Shown here: positions 45,018-54,132 of the stretch, piece after piece
Numbering within the stretch: position 1 is the first letter of the stretch
Layout of the letters: each line of letters begins with the position of its first letter
From: an uncultured Caryophanales bacterium
Lineage (GTDB): Bacteria > Bacillota_I > Bacilli_A > Acholeplasmatales > Anaeroplasmataceae
Length of the DNA stretch: 64,000 nt
Direction of reading: 5' to 3'
NCBI GenBank assembly: GCA_946405105.1
Contig: CAMJFY010000006.1
Location: 1-64,000, forward strand
Translations under genes and position numbers: made by a program
Notes under the pieces: generated by a model
Told to the model about the DNA's origin: nothing
The model's input: the letters and a program-made list of their open reading frames with translations, nothing else
Database searches by the model: none

Positions 45018-46349
45018 ATGAATAAAGCTATTAAATCAATAATAACATTATTATTTGTTGGAATAATCATGCCTCTTTTATGTATTAATTTATTTGCTGA
45101 AGCAGGATATGATGAAGATTTATTTAATTCATCAAATACATATAATCTAGGTGTTTCAAAAAATGATAATTATTATAAATTTTCATTTGATAAAAATAAT
45201 AAAAATAATAATGCAGTTGATACAAATGCATCTATTACTTTCCTAACACATGGATTATCAGGCTCAGCTCATGATTATGCGATTGATAAAATTACTAATT
45301 CATTTGGATATTCAGAATATTCAATAATTACTAAACTAAAGAACAAACAAGATAGTAATATTTATCATGTTGAATTTAGTGCTCCATTTAAATTTGATAT
45401 TTATAAATTAACATGGAGTGAGAATTTTGCTGAAGAAAAAATAAGTCATATTACAGATATTTCAAAGCATTCAATTGTAATTTTTAGTGGCTATAGCACA
45501 ACTAGTGGAAATGATTTTATTTATTCTCAATTTAATATGATGGCATCATATATAATTAATGATGTTAAAAATCTAAAATCTGGTGTTTTACCAAAGGTAA
45601 ATCTTATCGGATTCTCTAGAGGTGGATTGACTAATATGCAATATGCCCTAGATCATCCAGATATTGTTAAATCAATATTTTCTTTTGATACTCCATATTT
45701 CGCTCCAATAGAAGCTTTAATTAATTATTCAATTTATGAAGATGGTAGTGGAGTAGTAGAAAATGGTGGTATTAAAGATCTAGGTAATAACGATATTTAT
45801 ATGTCATATTACAATAGATGGAATGATAATTATGAATTATATGATGATATTTTTGTTGGTACAATCGGATTATATCAAGAATTACCAATGATTTTATATC
45901 AGCTATTATATAACTCTATTCAAATGTATGAAAATCAAACTAATCAAGATTTTATAGATTTTTTCACTTATATTTTCTTAACATTATTTTCAAGATTCTT
46001 CTATGAAGCAATTAATGCTGCAGAGGTAACTAATTTAATTAGTAGAAATTTATATACAGATGAAGGAAAACAAGCTGTTAAGAAATTCTTAACTGAGCTA
46101 GAAATAAATAAGAGATCTAGTATAACACTATATTTTGATGGATTAGTAGATTTAGATGCTCAAATTGGTAAAGATAATATTAATGGATATGAATATAAAG
46201 GATTTGATAGATTCGTTCATGAAATAACATATGATGATTATTATATATATCCATATACTACAAGAACAAGAATGGTTGTTACACATGCGATAGCTCCGTA
46301 TGTAACAGAAGCTATCAATTATGTTCTATCTAATATTTCAATGCAATAA
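45018..46349 (+). CDS. Secreted alpha/beta hydrolase, lipase-like
   Basis: A 443-residue exported protein. An N-terminal signal peptide (SIITLLFVGIIMPLLCINLFAEA) is followed by an alpha/beta-hydrolase core. The oxyanion block LTHGLSGSAHDY and the nucleophile elbow GFSRGG (Ser200) followed by ALDHPDIVKSIFSFDTPY are characteristic. A late histidine in VVTHAIAPYV may complete the triad. Substrates could be lipids or acyl esters. AAAGGAGG at 45002-45009 is the ribosome site. It starts 21 bases after the HD-GYP gene and is probably cotranscribed with it. Confidence 0.8.
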   Translation: MNKAIKSIITLLFVGIIMPLLCINLFAEAGYDEDLFNSSNTYNLGVSKNDNYYKFSFDKNNKNNNAVDTNASITFLTHGLSGSAHDYAIDKITNSFGYSEYSIITKLKNKQDSNIYHVEFSAPFKFDIYKLTWSENFAEEKISHITDISKHSIVIFSGYSTTSGNDFIYSQFNMMASYIINDVKNLKSGVLPKVNLIGFSRGGLTNMQYALDHPDIVKSIFSFDTPYFAPIEALINYSIYEDGSGVVENGGIKDLGNNDIYMSYYNRWNDNYELYDDIFVGTIGLYQELPMILYQLLYNSIQMYENQTNQDFIDFFTYIFLTLFSRFFYEAINAAEVTNLISRNLYTDEGKQAVKKFLTELEINKRSSITLYFDGLVDLDAQIGKDNINGYEYKGFDRFVHEITYDDYYIYPYTTRTRMVVTHAIAPYVTEAINYVLSNISMQ

Positions 46350-46386
46350 AAAAACATATCACGAAAATGTGATATGTTTTTTATTT
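46345..46386. terminator. Bidirectional terminator
   Basis: A 12-base perfect stem (46351-46362 with 46369-46380) lies between convergent genes. It has A-run on the left and T-run on the right, so it can terminate in both directions. Confidence 0.85.
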
Positions 46387-46387
46387 A

Positions 46388-47014
46388 TTATTCAGCGTCT
46401 TTCTTTTCAAGTACTACAATAGTAGGCATAGTAATGAAAGTAGCTAATGCTGAGAAGATTGCAAATACAATTAGAATAATACCGAAGATAACAAATCTAG
46501 CATCCATGCTGATAACTGGATCATTACCTAGCATTAAAGCTCCTAAAATAATTGCAACTGCACCAATAACGATTGATACAACTCCTGAAATAACTGCAGA
46601 TTTTACATTCTTCTTAATGATTCCAAATACGATAGTTAAAATACCATCTACAGCAATAATGGAACCAGCAACAACTAATACATAAGGAACAAATCCTAAT
46701 AAAATAGAAATTAATTCAGCTCCTAAATATTTTTCTGCTACAAAGAAGATACCAGCAGCTAATGTAATTGTTGCGATAGCAGCAATAGCACCAAAGCTCT
46801 TATCACCCTTAGAAATAATTGCAGCAACTAAAGCAAGAATAATTACTAATGCGGCAACAACTAATAGGGCAACACCAATAGTAATTGAGATTCCTTCATA
46901 AGCCTTAAGCTTGTCTTCGCCCTTAACAGCACCAGCAACGATACATAGGATACCAACAATTAGAAGCACTAACGCAGAAACCCACTTACTAATATTCTTT
47001 TTTACAAATTCCAT
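46388..47014 (-). CDS. DUF308-like small membrane protein
   Basis: A 208-residue hydrophobic protein with six predicted helices in three pairs, rich in Ala, Ile, Val and Gly. The pattern of repeated helix-turn units (FVPYVLVVAGSIIAVDGILTIVFG and SIVIGAVAIILGALML) resembles DUF308/HdeD-type membrane proteins, whose function is poorly known. AAGGAGAATAAA precedes the ATG on the minus strand. The leader has a palindrome TGTGATT-A-AATCACA between the inferred start of transcription and the ribosome site. Confidence 0.65.
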   Translation of the reverse strand: MEFVKKNISKWVSALVLLIVGILCIVAGAVKGEDKLKAYEGISITIGVALLVVAALVIILALVAAIISKGDKSFGAIAAIATITLAAGIFFVAEKYLGAELISILLGFVPYVLVVAGSIIAVDGILTIVFGIIKKNVKSAVISGVVSIVIGAVAIILGALMLGNDPVISMDARFVIFGIILIVFAIFSALATFITMPTIVVLEKKDAE

Positions 47015-47028
47015 TTTATTCTCCTTCC

Positions 47029-47043
47029 TGTGATTAAATCACA
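47029..47043. promoter_or_regulatory. Palindrome in the leader of the DUF308-like gene
   Basis: TGTGATT (47029-47035) and AATCACA (47037-47043) are perfect arms around one A. It lies just after the inferred transcription start of the minus-strand gene. The half-site TGTGA is also found in the inverted repeat ahead of gdhA. Confidence 0.45.
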
Positions 47044-47053
47044 ATCCTTGATT

Positions 47054-47062
47054 ATTATATCA
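47054..47062 (-). promoter_or_regulatory. Extended -10 promoter of the DUF308-like gene
   Basis: On the minus strand TGATATAAT gives an extended -10 (TATAAT 47059-47054). No clear -35 is seen. Confidence 0.45.
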
Positions 47063-47063
47063 C

Positions 47064-47095
47064 AAAAAAAGGAAATATTAAATTATAATATTTCC
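47064..47095 (-). terminator. Terminator of the U32 gene, overlapping its stop
   Basis: On the minus strand GGAAATATT (47095-47087) pairs with AATATTTCC (47079-47071), followed by seven T (A-run 47064-47070). The stop codon of the U32 gene (47083-47085) lies in the loop. Confidence 0.8.
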
Positions 47096-49284
47096 CTTTT
47101 AAAATATCCTCTTGTTTGTTTTTCTGAATCAAAATATTTTTTATTTGATCCATTAAGCTTTTCTTTATATTGATTAACTATTTTAATAACTTCATCATAT
47201 GATTCATTTGTAAATTGTAATCTAAATCTATTTACATAAGGTAATAATAAATCTAATTCATCTATTAAATTTAGAGGCTTTTCATTGATGATATGAGTAA
47301 TACAATTATCATCATGATATATCTCGAAAGAAGCAATCTCATCTTTTAGCTTATAGCTATTTTGATTGCATTTTCCACATTCTCCATATCGTCTTAATGG
47401 ACAATATTTTAATGTCATTAGATTTTGTTTTCCATATGTAATAAGCTCTAGATTTGGATTATCACCATATTTTAATTTATATTGATTTACTATATCTTTA
47501 ATACTCTTAAATGATGCTTCATATGATAATGTTACATATTTAACACCTTGTTTATGTAATTCATATACAGCTTTACTATTAATAACATTAAAAGAATAAT
47601 CAGATATTAATTCTTTATCATTATATTTATAAATACCACCATAATTTCCAATTAATGCATATTTATCATCAATGTCTTTAAGCTTTCCAACATATGGTGC
47701 ATAATTTTTATAATAAACGATATTAATTCCTGAATCCTTTAATGCCTTATATTGCTCTTCAGTTTTACAGAAGGCAGTAATAGTAATATCATCTAAATCA
47801 TAATTAGTTTTTTCAATATTTTGATCTATATTATTTAATTTTCTTTCATGTTGCATATATGAATTAATATTATTAAATAAATCACGTCTTGCTTCATTAA
47901 TTCCTGCAATTGTAATAAATATATTATTTGGTAGCCTATTATTTATAGCCTTTAAATAGAATGATGTATCATTAAGCTTTTTTAATTGTCTAAATAATGT
48001 ATCATCATCAATAGGCTTTGATTTAGCTTCTTGAATAATTTGAGTAGAAGAACCAATAAATTCTTTATTATCAAGGATTGTTTTTATGATAAGCTTATCA
48101 TTGATTTTTCCATATATATCTAATATTAATGGTCTTTTAAATTTATCATCATATGAAATATCAATAGTAGAATCAATCATTTTATATATTTTAGAATTAT
48201 TATTCATATTCTTATAAATATTTAAATAAACATGATTTTTATCTGCTTTAATTATTTCATCTACATTGAAATAATAATCTTCATTATTATTAATAATTTT
48301 GATTCTATCATTAATATTTAAAGGCTTAATTAATTCAACTAATGTTAAATTATCTTTTTTGCCTTTAACATAGCCAATTAGCTCACCTTCATTATTTCTT
48401 TTAGAAATATCTACTATTTTTCCTTTATCCTCATTGAAGATAAATCCATTTGTATAATTTCTATGGAATATTTTATTTAAAGAAGTAGGCTCATATTTAT
48501 AATCATCTATTTTATTTCTATATTCAGAAGTAATTATTTTTACATATTCAGGGTTTTTCATTCTACCCTCAAGCTTTAATGAATTAGCTCCTGCATCTAT
48601 AATCTTTTTAATATTATCAGATGTATTTAAATCTCTCATAGAAAGGAAGTAGCCCTTTTTATCCATTGGCTCTCCATTTTTTAGTAATGTATATTCCCTT
48701 CTACAATTTTGGCTACATCTACCCCTATTTCCACTCCTTAGTGTAAGAAGTGATGACATTAGACATCCACCACTATATGATACACATAGTGCGCCATGGC
48801 CAAATATTTCTAATTCAATATTTGTTTTATTTTTAATTTCTTTTATTTCATCAATTGTATTTTCTCTTGCTAGAACTAATCTTTTAGCTCCTAGCTTTTC
48901 AAAGAAGTAGGCATCCTCAAGGCATTTAGCACCTGCCTGAGTTGAAATATGTGCCTCCATTCCAGGTAAATTATTAATAACATATGTAATAAGCGCGAAG
49001 TCAGCTAAAATAAGGCCATCAACACCAAGCTTATATAGCTCATTTACGAAATTAATACAGTCATCTAATTCATTTTCTTTGATAATAGTATTAACAGTAA
49101 CATAAATCTTTTTATTAAGACTATGAGCTAATATTAATAATTCTTTTAGTTCATCAAGTGTTAAATTTTTAGCATATGCCCTTGCTCCAAATTTTTGGGC
49201 AGCACAGTAAATAGCATCACAGCCATTATATAGGGCAACCTTTGCACTCTCTAAATCTCCAGCTGGAGATAATAGTTCTATCAT
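47083..49284 (-). CDS. Peptidase U32 family protein, large RlhA/YdcP-like form
   Basis: A 733-residue protein. The N-terminal 280 residues are a U32 domain: MIELLSPAGDLESAKVAL, YCAAQKFGARAYAKN, MEAHISTQAGAK, FGHGALCVSYSGGCLMSSLL and GRCSQNCRREYTL with its cysteines. The second half matches the layout of long U32 proteins with a DUF3656-type extension, ending with cysteines in CPLRRYGECGKCNQN. The E. coli protein RlhA, a long U32 member, hydroxylates a 23S rRNA cytidine, while shorter forms act in tRNA uridine hydroxylation, so RNA modification is more likely than proteolysis. TTGGTGATA precedes the ATG. It is transcribed alone. Confidence 0.88.
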   Translation of the reverse strand: MIELLSPAGDLESAKVALYNGCDAIYCAAQKFGARAYAKNLTLDELKELLILAHSLNKKIYVTVNTIIKENELDDCINFVNELYKLGVDGLILADFALITYVINNLPGMEAHISTQAGAKCLEDAYFFEKLGAKRLVLARENTIDEIKEIKNKTNIELEIFGHGALCVSYSGGCLMSSLLTLRSGNRGRCSQNCRREYTLLKNGEPMDKKGYFLSMRDLNTSDNIKKIIDAGANSLKLEGRMKNPEYVKIITSEYRNKIDDYKYEPTSLNKIFHRNYTNGFIFNEDKGKIVDISKRNNEGELIGYVKGKKDNLTLVELIKPLNINDRIKIINNNEDYYFNVDEIIKADKNHVYLNIYKNMNNNSKIYKMIDSTIDISYDDKFKRPLILDIYGKINDKLIIKTILDNKEFIGSSTQIIQEAKSKPIDDDTLFRQLKKLNDTSFYLKAINNRLPNNIFITIAGINEARRDLFNNINSYMQHERKLNNIDQNIEKTNYDLDDITITAFCKTEEQYKALKDSGINIVYYKNYAPYVGKLKDIDDKYALIGNYGGIYKYNDKELISDYSFNVINSKAVYELHKQGVKYVTLSYEASFKSIKDIVNQYKLKYGDNPNLELITYGKQNLMTLKYCPLRRYGECGKCNQNSYKLKDEIASFEIYHDDNCITHIINEKPLNLIDELDLLLPYVNRFRLQFTNESYDEVIKIVNQYKEKLNGSNKKYFDSEKQTRGYFKREIL

Positions 49285-49359
49285 AATATCACCAACGAAA
49301 TTTTAACACAATTTCACTTAATAATAAAGTGACTAAAACTTAAATAAATTGAAAAAGTA

Positions 49360-49368
49360 TGATATAAT
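49360..49368 (+). promoter_or_regulatory. Extended -10 promoter of the 49386-54050 operon
   Basis: TGATATAAT gives an extended -10 (TATAAT 49363-49368); TTAAAT at 49340-49345 is a weak -35 at 17 bases. Confidence 0.5.
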
Positions 49369-49385
49369 TAGTTTGGTGAATTTTT

Positions 49386-50246
49386 ATGAAGCAAAAGAAG
49401 GATAGGTTTAAGGATTATATTAAAAAATACCTAATCAATAATAATGAAGAATTTAAAACATTATTATCTTATAAAAATTTAAAGAAGAATAATCAATCAT
49501 ATAAATATTTAACAAATAAGATATATTCATTAAGATTTATCCTTGATCCCAAATATGTGGATAAGATACTTTGTGATCAATTCACTGAAGCATATAGAGT
49601 CGAGGATTTCGAAATATGCTATGATGTATTAACCTATATTTATAAATATTATTTCTTTGAAATAGAATTAAGATATGCTGATTTCCCAGAAAAGCTATAT
49701 CGTAAATTTATGGTTCCTTTTAGAAATGATATGCAGGAGCTAATAACATCTATTATTGTTTTAATTAGAGCTAGTGGTAATCATTTAACTAATATTACAT
49801 TAGATAATATGGAATTAATCACAGGTGCTGAAAAGGTAGATGGATTATTAGAATTCAAAGATAGTGTAGATTATGCATCTAAATATCCTACATATTATCT
49901 ATTAGAAAAAAAATCAGGTAAGCTATATTATGATTATGCTGATGGATATGAATTCTCATTAGTGGCTAAAAAGCCAGTACCACTAGATGATAATTTATGC
50001 CAAAGCAATTTATTATTATTAGATTCAACTGGTTATGGTATATATGAGGATAATAGATTAATATTAAATGAATATTTAAGTCAGCCTAAGGCTTATAATA
50101 ATTATGAAAGAAAGCTAGTAAAGGATATGATTCCTTTTAATTTTGAAGAGGCTGATGAAGATAGTTTAATTTTAAAATTTGAATCAGAATTTAAAAGAAT
50201 TAGCCAAATGTATTCATTTGATAATACAGATGGTGAGGTGCATTAA
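49386..50246 (+). CDS. Protein of unknown function, first gene of a protease operon
   Basis: A 286-residue cytoplasmic protein I do not recognise. It begins with many lysines (KQKKDRFKDYIKKYL) and has no membrane segment or signal peptide. The middle is helical (CYDVLTYIYKYYFFEIELRYADF) and the later part contains strands with charged loops. TTTGGTGAAT at 49372-49381 precedes the ATG. The M6 lipoprotein gene starts one base after its stop, so it belongs to a four-gene run with two extracellular proteases. A role in their regulation or assembly is only a guess. Confidence 0.55.
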   Translation: MKQKKDRFKDYIKKYLINNNEEFKTLLSYKNLKKNNQSYKYLTNKIYSLRFILDPKYVDKILCDQFTEAYRVEDFEICYDVLTYIYKYYFFEIELRYADFPEKLYRKFMVPFRNDMQELITSIIVLIRASGNHLTNITLDNMELITGAEKVDGLLEFKDSVDYASKYPTYYLLEKKSGKLYYDYADGYEFSLVAKKPVPLDDNLCQSNLLLLDSTGYGIYEDNRLILNEYLSQPKAYNNYERKLVKDMIPFNFEEADEDSLILKFESEFKRISQMYSFDNTDGEVH

Positions 50247-50247
50247 A

Positions 50248-51921
50248 ATGAAAAAGAAGTTTGTTTTTATTTTTTTAGCATTGGCTTTAATACCAATATT
50301 AGCGTCATGTACATATATTAGATCATTAATGAATTTGGCAGCTAATAAAAAGGAATATCCAAATAAGCCAATAACTGTTAATTATTATGTAGATGAAGAA
50401 ATTTATAAAACTGAAACAACTAACAAGAGAAAAGAATTCACATATCCAGATAATCCATCAAAGGATGAATTAAATTTTGGTGGCTGGACATATAAAGAAT
50501 CATATCAAACATTAGATCCTGAAGATTTTTTATATGATGATGTAGATTCAATAGATTTATATGCATATTTCTCTAAGGGGACACACTTTAGTGATAATTT
50601 AGCATATAATGGACCACAAATATCTAAGGGTGTATTACCTTCATTTGGCTCACCCAAGGTATTAGTAGTACCAGTTGATCTAGGTGGAAAAACAACAAGC
50701 GCTATGATTGATAATATTGAAAAAGCATTTTCTGGTGATCCAGAAGAACTAGGATATGAATCAGTAACAAGTTATTATCAAAAATCAAGTAAAGGTAAAT
50801 TGAATTTATCATTTGAGGTTGCTGATACATGGTTTAGACCTAGTAAAAATGCATCATATTATAAAGATTATAATGCTTCAACTGATAAATATAATGAAGC
50901 AGGATCAGGATTAATATTACATGAATTTTTAGAAGAAAATAATTCAAAATATGATTTTAGTGATTATGATTATGATGGTGATGGATATATCGATTCAGTA
51001 TGGATGATATATAATGTTCCACAAAATTATGATAATACTGTTTTTTATTGGGCATATGTAACAATGACACTTAATAATTCTAAGAAATATGATAATGTGT
51101 ATGCTAGATATTATGGCTTTGCAAGCTATTATTTCATGTTTGAAAAGGAATATGAAACACCACAAAGACAACTAGAATTATATGATATGACAAATATCAA
51201 TATTGATGCTCATACATATATTCATGAAACAGGACATTTATTAGGCCTTGATGATTATTATGATTCAGATGCATCTAAGGGTCCAGCTGGTGGTATTTAT
51301 ACTGCAGGTATGATGGATGCAAACCGTGGTGATTTATCATCAATTGATAAATTATTATTAGGTTGGATAGATTCATATGTTATTTATACTAATAGTAACA
51401 AAACAATTACTATTAATTCATTTGCAAGCTCAAATGATGTGATATTAGTCTCTAGGGTAAAGCCTTCATCAATATATTCTGAATATTTCTTAATTGATTT
51501 ATATAATACTGAGGGCTTCGTATCTCAGGATAATGAAATAGAAGAGCCTAGTGATATAATAAAAGCTGACGCTATGGTTCATGGAAAAACATATAGAAAT
51601 TATGGTTTAAGAATATTACATATTGATGCATCATTAACTAATGTATATGAGGGTCAAACATATGATGAGCCAGTAAAATTTGCATATAATAATTCAAATA
51701 CTAAAAAGCTATTTGTAGATACAGTTTTAAATAATTCATCATATGCAACTCAAAAAATTAATGATATAAATAAGAGATTAATGAATTATTTTGGATTATA
51801 TAGTTTAACAGGAAATTATACTTTAAATTATAAAATGACAAATAATACTAATATTTTCTTTGGTATTACAATCAACAGCATTTCAAAGGATAGTGCGACA
51901 ATAACATTTAATTATAATTAG
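50248..51921 (+). CDS. M6-like metalloprotease lipoprotein
   Basis: A 557-residue surface lipoprotein. The signal ends with lipobox LASC near residue 18. An InlB-B-repeat-like module follows (about 35-110, with GGWT), then a zinc metalloprotease domain. The zinc motif is HETGHLLGLDD with ligands His326 and His330 and catalytic Glu327; the acidic YDSDASKGP loop follows. The M6 (immune inhibitor A) group is the best fit. The ATG at 50248 follows GAGGTG; a longer frame from 50179 overlaps the preceding gene. It starts one base after that gene. Confidence 0.85.
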   Translation: MKKKFVFIFLALALIPILASCTYIRSLMNLAANKKEYPNKPITVNYYVDEEIYKTETTNKRKEFTYPDNPSKDELNFGGWTYKESYQTLDPEDFLYDDVDSIDLYAYFSKGTHFSDNLAYNGPQISKGVLPSFGSPKVLVVPVDLGGKTTSAMIDNIEKAFSGDPEELGYESVTSYYQKSSKGKLNLSFEVADTWFRPSKNASYYKDYNASTDKYNEAGSGLILHEFLEENNSKYDFSDYDYDGDGYIDSVWMIYNVPQNYDNTVFYWAYVTMTLNNSKKYDNVYARYYGFASYYFMFEKEYETPQRQLELYDMTNINIDAHTYIHETGHLLGLDDYYDSDASKGPAGGIYTAGMMDANRGDLSSIDKLLLGWIDSYVIYTNSNKTITINSFASSNDVILVSRVKPSSIYSEYFLIDLYNTEGFVSQDNEIEEPSDIIKADAMVHGKTYRNYGLRILHIDASLTNVYEGQTYDEPVKFAYNNSNTKKLFVDTVLNNSSYATQKINDINKRLMNYFGLYSLTGNYTLNYKMTNNTNIFFGITINSISKDSATITFNYN

Positions 51922-51929
51922 AGGTTTTT

Positions 51930-53603
51930 ATGAAGTTTAAAAGATTTGTCTCATTACTATTATTATCAGTGTTTTTATTATTTGCCACTACATCTTGTAA
52001 AAGTGGTGACAAAATAAGTGTTAAATCAGAAAAAACACCATTTGTTAATTATAGTACAGATTATCAAATGAAAACTGAATATATGAATACATATTTCATA
52101 GATGGTGGTGAAACAAGATATGTTGATGCGACAAATTTTATGAAAGCATTAAAAGGCTTTTATATGACATCATATATTAGAAAAACATCAATGCTATTTT
52201 CAAATAATCTATCATTCTATTGTTTTGTAAATACAGGTAAGAGTGTTACTAAAACAAGTGTAACATTTAGCTGGGATGATAATACAATTTCTGTAAGTGA
52301 TAGCTTATTTTTCAATTTAATTAATATGTCTAGTACTACAAATTATTCTAGATTATTAAATGAAAAAGATGTAGAAAAGACTGATGAGAAAACATTAGTT
52401 TTTGATTTAGATAAATATGGATATGATATATATTATAAAAATGGTAAATGTTTAGTTCCTTTTAGTATAATGAATATTATTTTCTGTTCAAATGATTATT
52501 ATAATATTTATTATGATGGAACAAAATATTTTGGTGTTACATATGATATTTCATCATATGATAGAGAATCAATTATTAGATTAAAAACTTGTAATCTTAA
52601 TAATAAGGCCCAAACAGAAGAATTAAGATTAGAAACATATAATTGTTTAAGATTTGTATTAGATTATTATTATGGTTTAAAGCAATATAAAGGAATTGAT
52701 GATATTGAAGCTGACCTAGCTCCATATAAAGATGATATGTTATCATTAGATCCGGAAGTTAATAAGCAAGCATATTATAGTTATTTCATTAATCATTTAG
52801 ATGAATTACATACAAGAATCGGATCTTATTCATTCTATTATGATCCAACAGCAATGACTGACAATTGGGATACTGAAAAAACTAGTGAATCAAGAAGAAA
52901 ATATACACAGGTAGAAACTCAATTAAAAGAATTATCTAGCTCATGTTATTCTGGTGAAAATACATATAGAATAAGTGGTAATACGGCAGTTATTTATTTA
53001 AAGAATTTTACTACAGGAACTGATGAACAAACATCTGGCTCTGAAGCATATAAATATGATTCATATGAATTTGTTAAATATGCCTTAGATAGAATAGCTA
53101 CTGAAGGAAGTAGTGTTACAAAGGTTGTCCTAGATTTAAGCCAAAATGGCGGTGGAAATATGGGAGCCCTAATGAGAGTATTAGGATTCTTATCAAATAA
53201 TTCTATAAAATATTATAATTATAATTATTTATTTCAAAATTCTGTATCAGCATTATATGATGTTGATATAGATAATGATGGTGATTTTACAGATAATGAT
53301 GCGTATACACAATATAATTGGTATATATTATCAAGCTATAATACATTTAGTGCTGCCAACAGCTTTGTGGCAATGTCAAAATCTCTAGGAGCAACTATTA
53401 TTGGTCAAAAGAGCGGTGGTGGAATGTGTTCTGTTTTACCGATTATTTTACCAGACCAAACAACAATAGAGATTAGCTCAAATAATGCACAAATGGCCGA
53501 ATTAAATGGCGAATTTAGAATGATAGAGGGCGGAATAGAGCCTGATATTAGTATTGAATATGAAAAATTTTATGATATTAATTATTTAAATTCAATTTTA
53601 TAG
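51930..53603 (+). CDS. S41-family serine protease lipoprotein
   Basis: A 557-residue lipoprotein with lipobox TTSC near residue 23. The N-terminal 230 residues have no recognised family. The C-terminal half is an S41 tail-specific protease domain: VVLDLSQNGGGNMGALM, the nucleophile Ser474 in NTFSAANSF, and GATIIGQKSGGG. No PDZ domain is seen, which makes it closer to the short S41 proteins than to CtpA. TAGAGG at 51921-51926 is the ribosome site. It lies nine bases after the M6 gene and is followed 15 bases later by a UPF0158 gene. Confidence 0.85.
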   Translation: MKFKRFVSLLLLSVFLLFATTSCKSGDKISVKSEKTPFVNYSTDYQMKTEYMNTYFIDGGETRYVDATNFMKALKGFYMTSYIRKTSMLFSNNLSFYCFVNTGKSVTKTSVTFSWDDNTISVSDSLFFNLINMSSTTNYSRLLNEKDVEKTDEKTLVFDLDKYGYDIYYKNGKCLVPFSIMNIIFCSNDYYNIYYDGTKYFGVTYDISSYDRESIIRLKTCNLNNKAQTEELRLETYNCLRFVLDYYYGLKQYKGIDDIEADLAPYKDDMLSLDPEVNKQAYYSYFINHLDELHTRIGSYSFYYDPTAMTDNWDTEKTSESRRKYTQVETQLKELSSSCYSGENTYRISGNTAVIYLKNFTTGTDEQTSGSEAYKYDSYEFVKYALDRIATEGSSVTKVVLDLSQNGGGNMGALMRVLGFLSNNSIKYYNYNYLFQNSVSALYDVDIDNDGDFTDNDAYTQYNWYILSSYNTFSAANSFVAMSKSLGATIIGQKSGGGMCSVLPIILPDQTTIEISSNNAQMAELNGEFRMIEGGIEPDISIEYEKFYDINYLNSIL

Positions 53604-53618
53604 TTTAGAGGTGAGATT

Positions 53619-54050
53619 ATGGCTGTTAAGCTTTCAGTTGTATTAGAAGGATTAAAGTGGGTTTGTGGACACGATACAGTCTATGTAAATATTGAAAAGA
53701 ATACATTAATAAATGTTGCAGATCCAACAATGTCTGATATTCCATCTGATCATGTTTTAGATGAATTAGAAGAACATAAAAATGAATATATCGAGCTTCC
53801 TTCATATAAGCAAATTGACACTAAAAAAATAGTTAAAGATTATATTAATAGCTTTGATGAAGGTGCAGTAAAGCAAAGATTAGAAAAAGCATTATCTGGA
53901 CCATTCTGGTATCGTAGATTTTTAAAGCAAATTGAAATATTTGAATATAAAGATAATTGGTATAATTTTAGATCTAAATCCTTAAAGCAAATAGCTATTA
54001 ATTTCTTAAATCTAAAAAGAATTGAATATGTAGATGATATCGCATATTAA
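53619..54050 (+). CDS. UPF0158 family protein
   Basis: A 143-residue cytoplasmic protein. The blocks ELPSYKQIDTKKIVKDYINSF, LSGPFWYRRFLKQIE and NWYNFRSKSLKQIAINFL match UPF0158, a family of unknown function. GAGGTGAG precedes the ATG. It ends the protease run and is followed by a strong terminator. Confidence 0.8.
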   Translation: MAVKLSVVLEGLKWVCGHDTVYVNIEKNTLINVADPTMSDIPSDHVLDELEEHKNEYIELPSYKQIDTKKIVKDYINSFDEGAVKQRLEKALSGPFWYRRFLKQIEIFEYKDNWYNFRSKSLKQIAINFLNLKRIEYVDDIAY

Positions 54051-54055
54051 TAATG

Positions 54056-54080
54056 AGTGCTACTTCGGTAGCACTTTTTG
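54056..54080 (+). terminator. Terminator of the protease operon
   Basis: AGTGCTAC (54056-54063), tetraloop TTCG, GTAGCACT (54068-54075), then TTTTT. Confidence 0.92.
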
Positions 54081-54093
54081 TTTTACTAATCAT

Positions 54094-54112
54094 AGATTAT
54101 ATAATATAATCT
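54094..54112. promoter_or_regulatory. Palindrome over the -10 of the GNAT gene
   Basis: AGATTATAT (54094-54102) and ATATAATCT (54104-54112) are perfect arms around one A, with TATAAT (54105-54110) inside. It may be an operator or simple AT-rich symmetry. Confidence 0.4.
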
Positions 54113-54132
54113 AATTAAAGAGGGTGCGTATC

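Noticed and set aside
46374-46685. Plus-strand open frame opposite the DUF308-like gene
   Set aside because: It starts in the T-run of a terminator and is the mirror of a hydrophobic gene that has a ribosome site and promoter on the minus strand.
47083-49284. Collagenase-type U32 virulence protease
   Set aside because: Long U32 proteins of this layout are better linked with RNA hydroxylation (RlhA), and no signal peptide is present.
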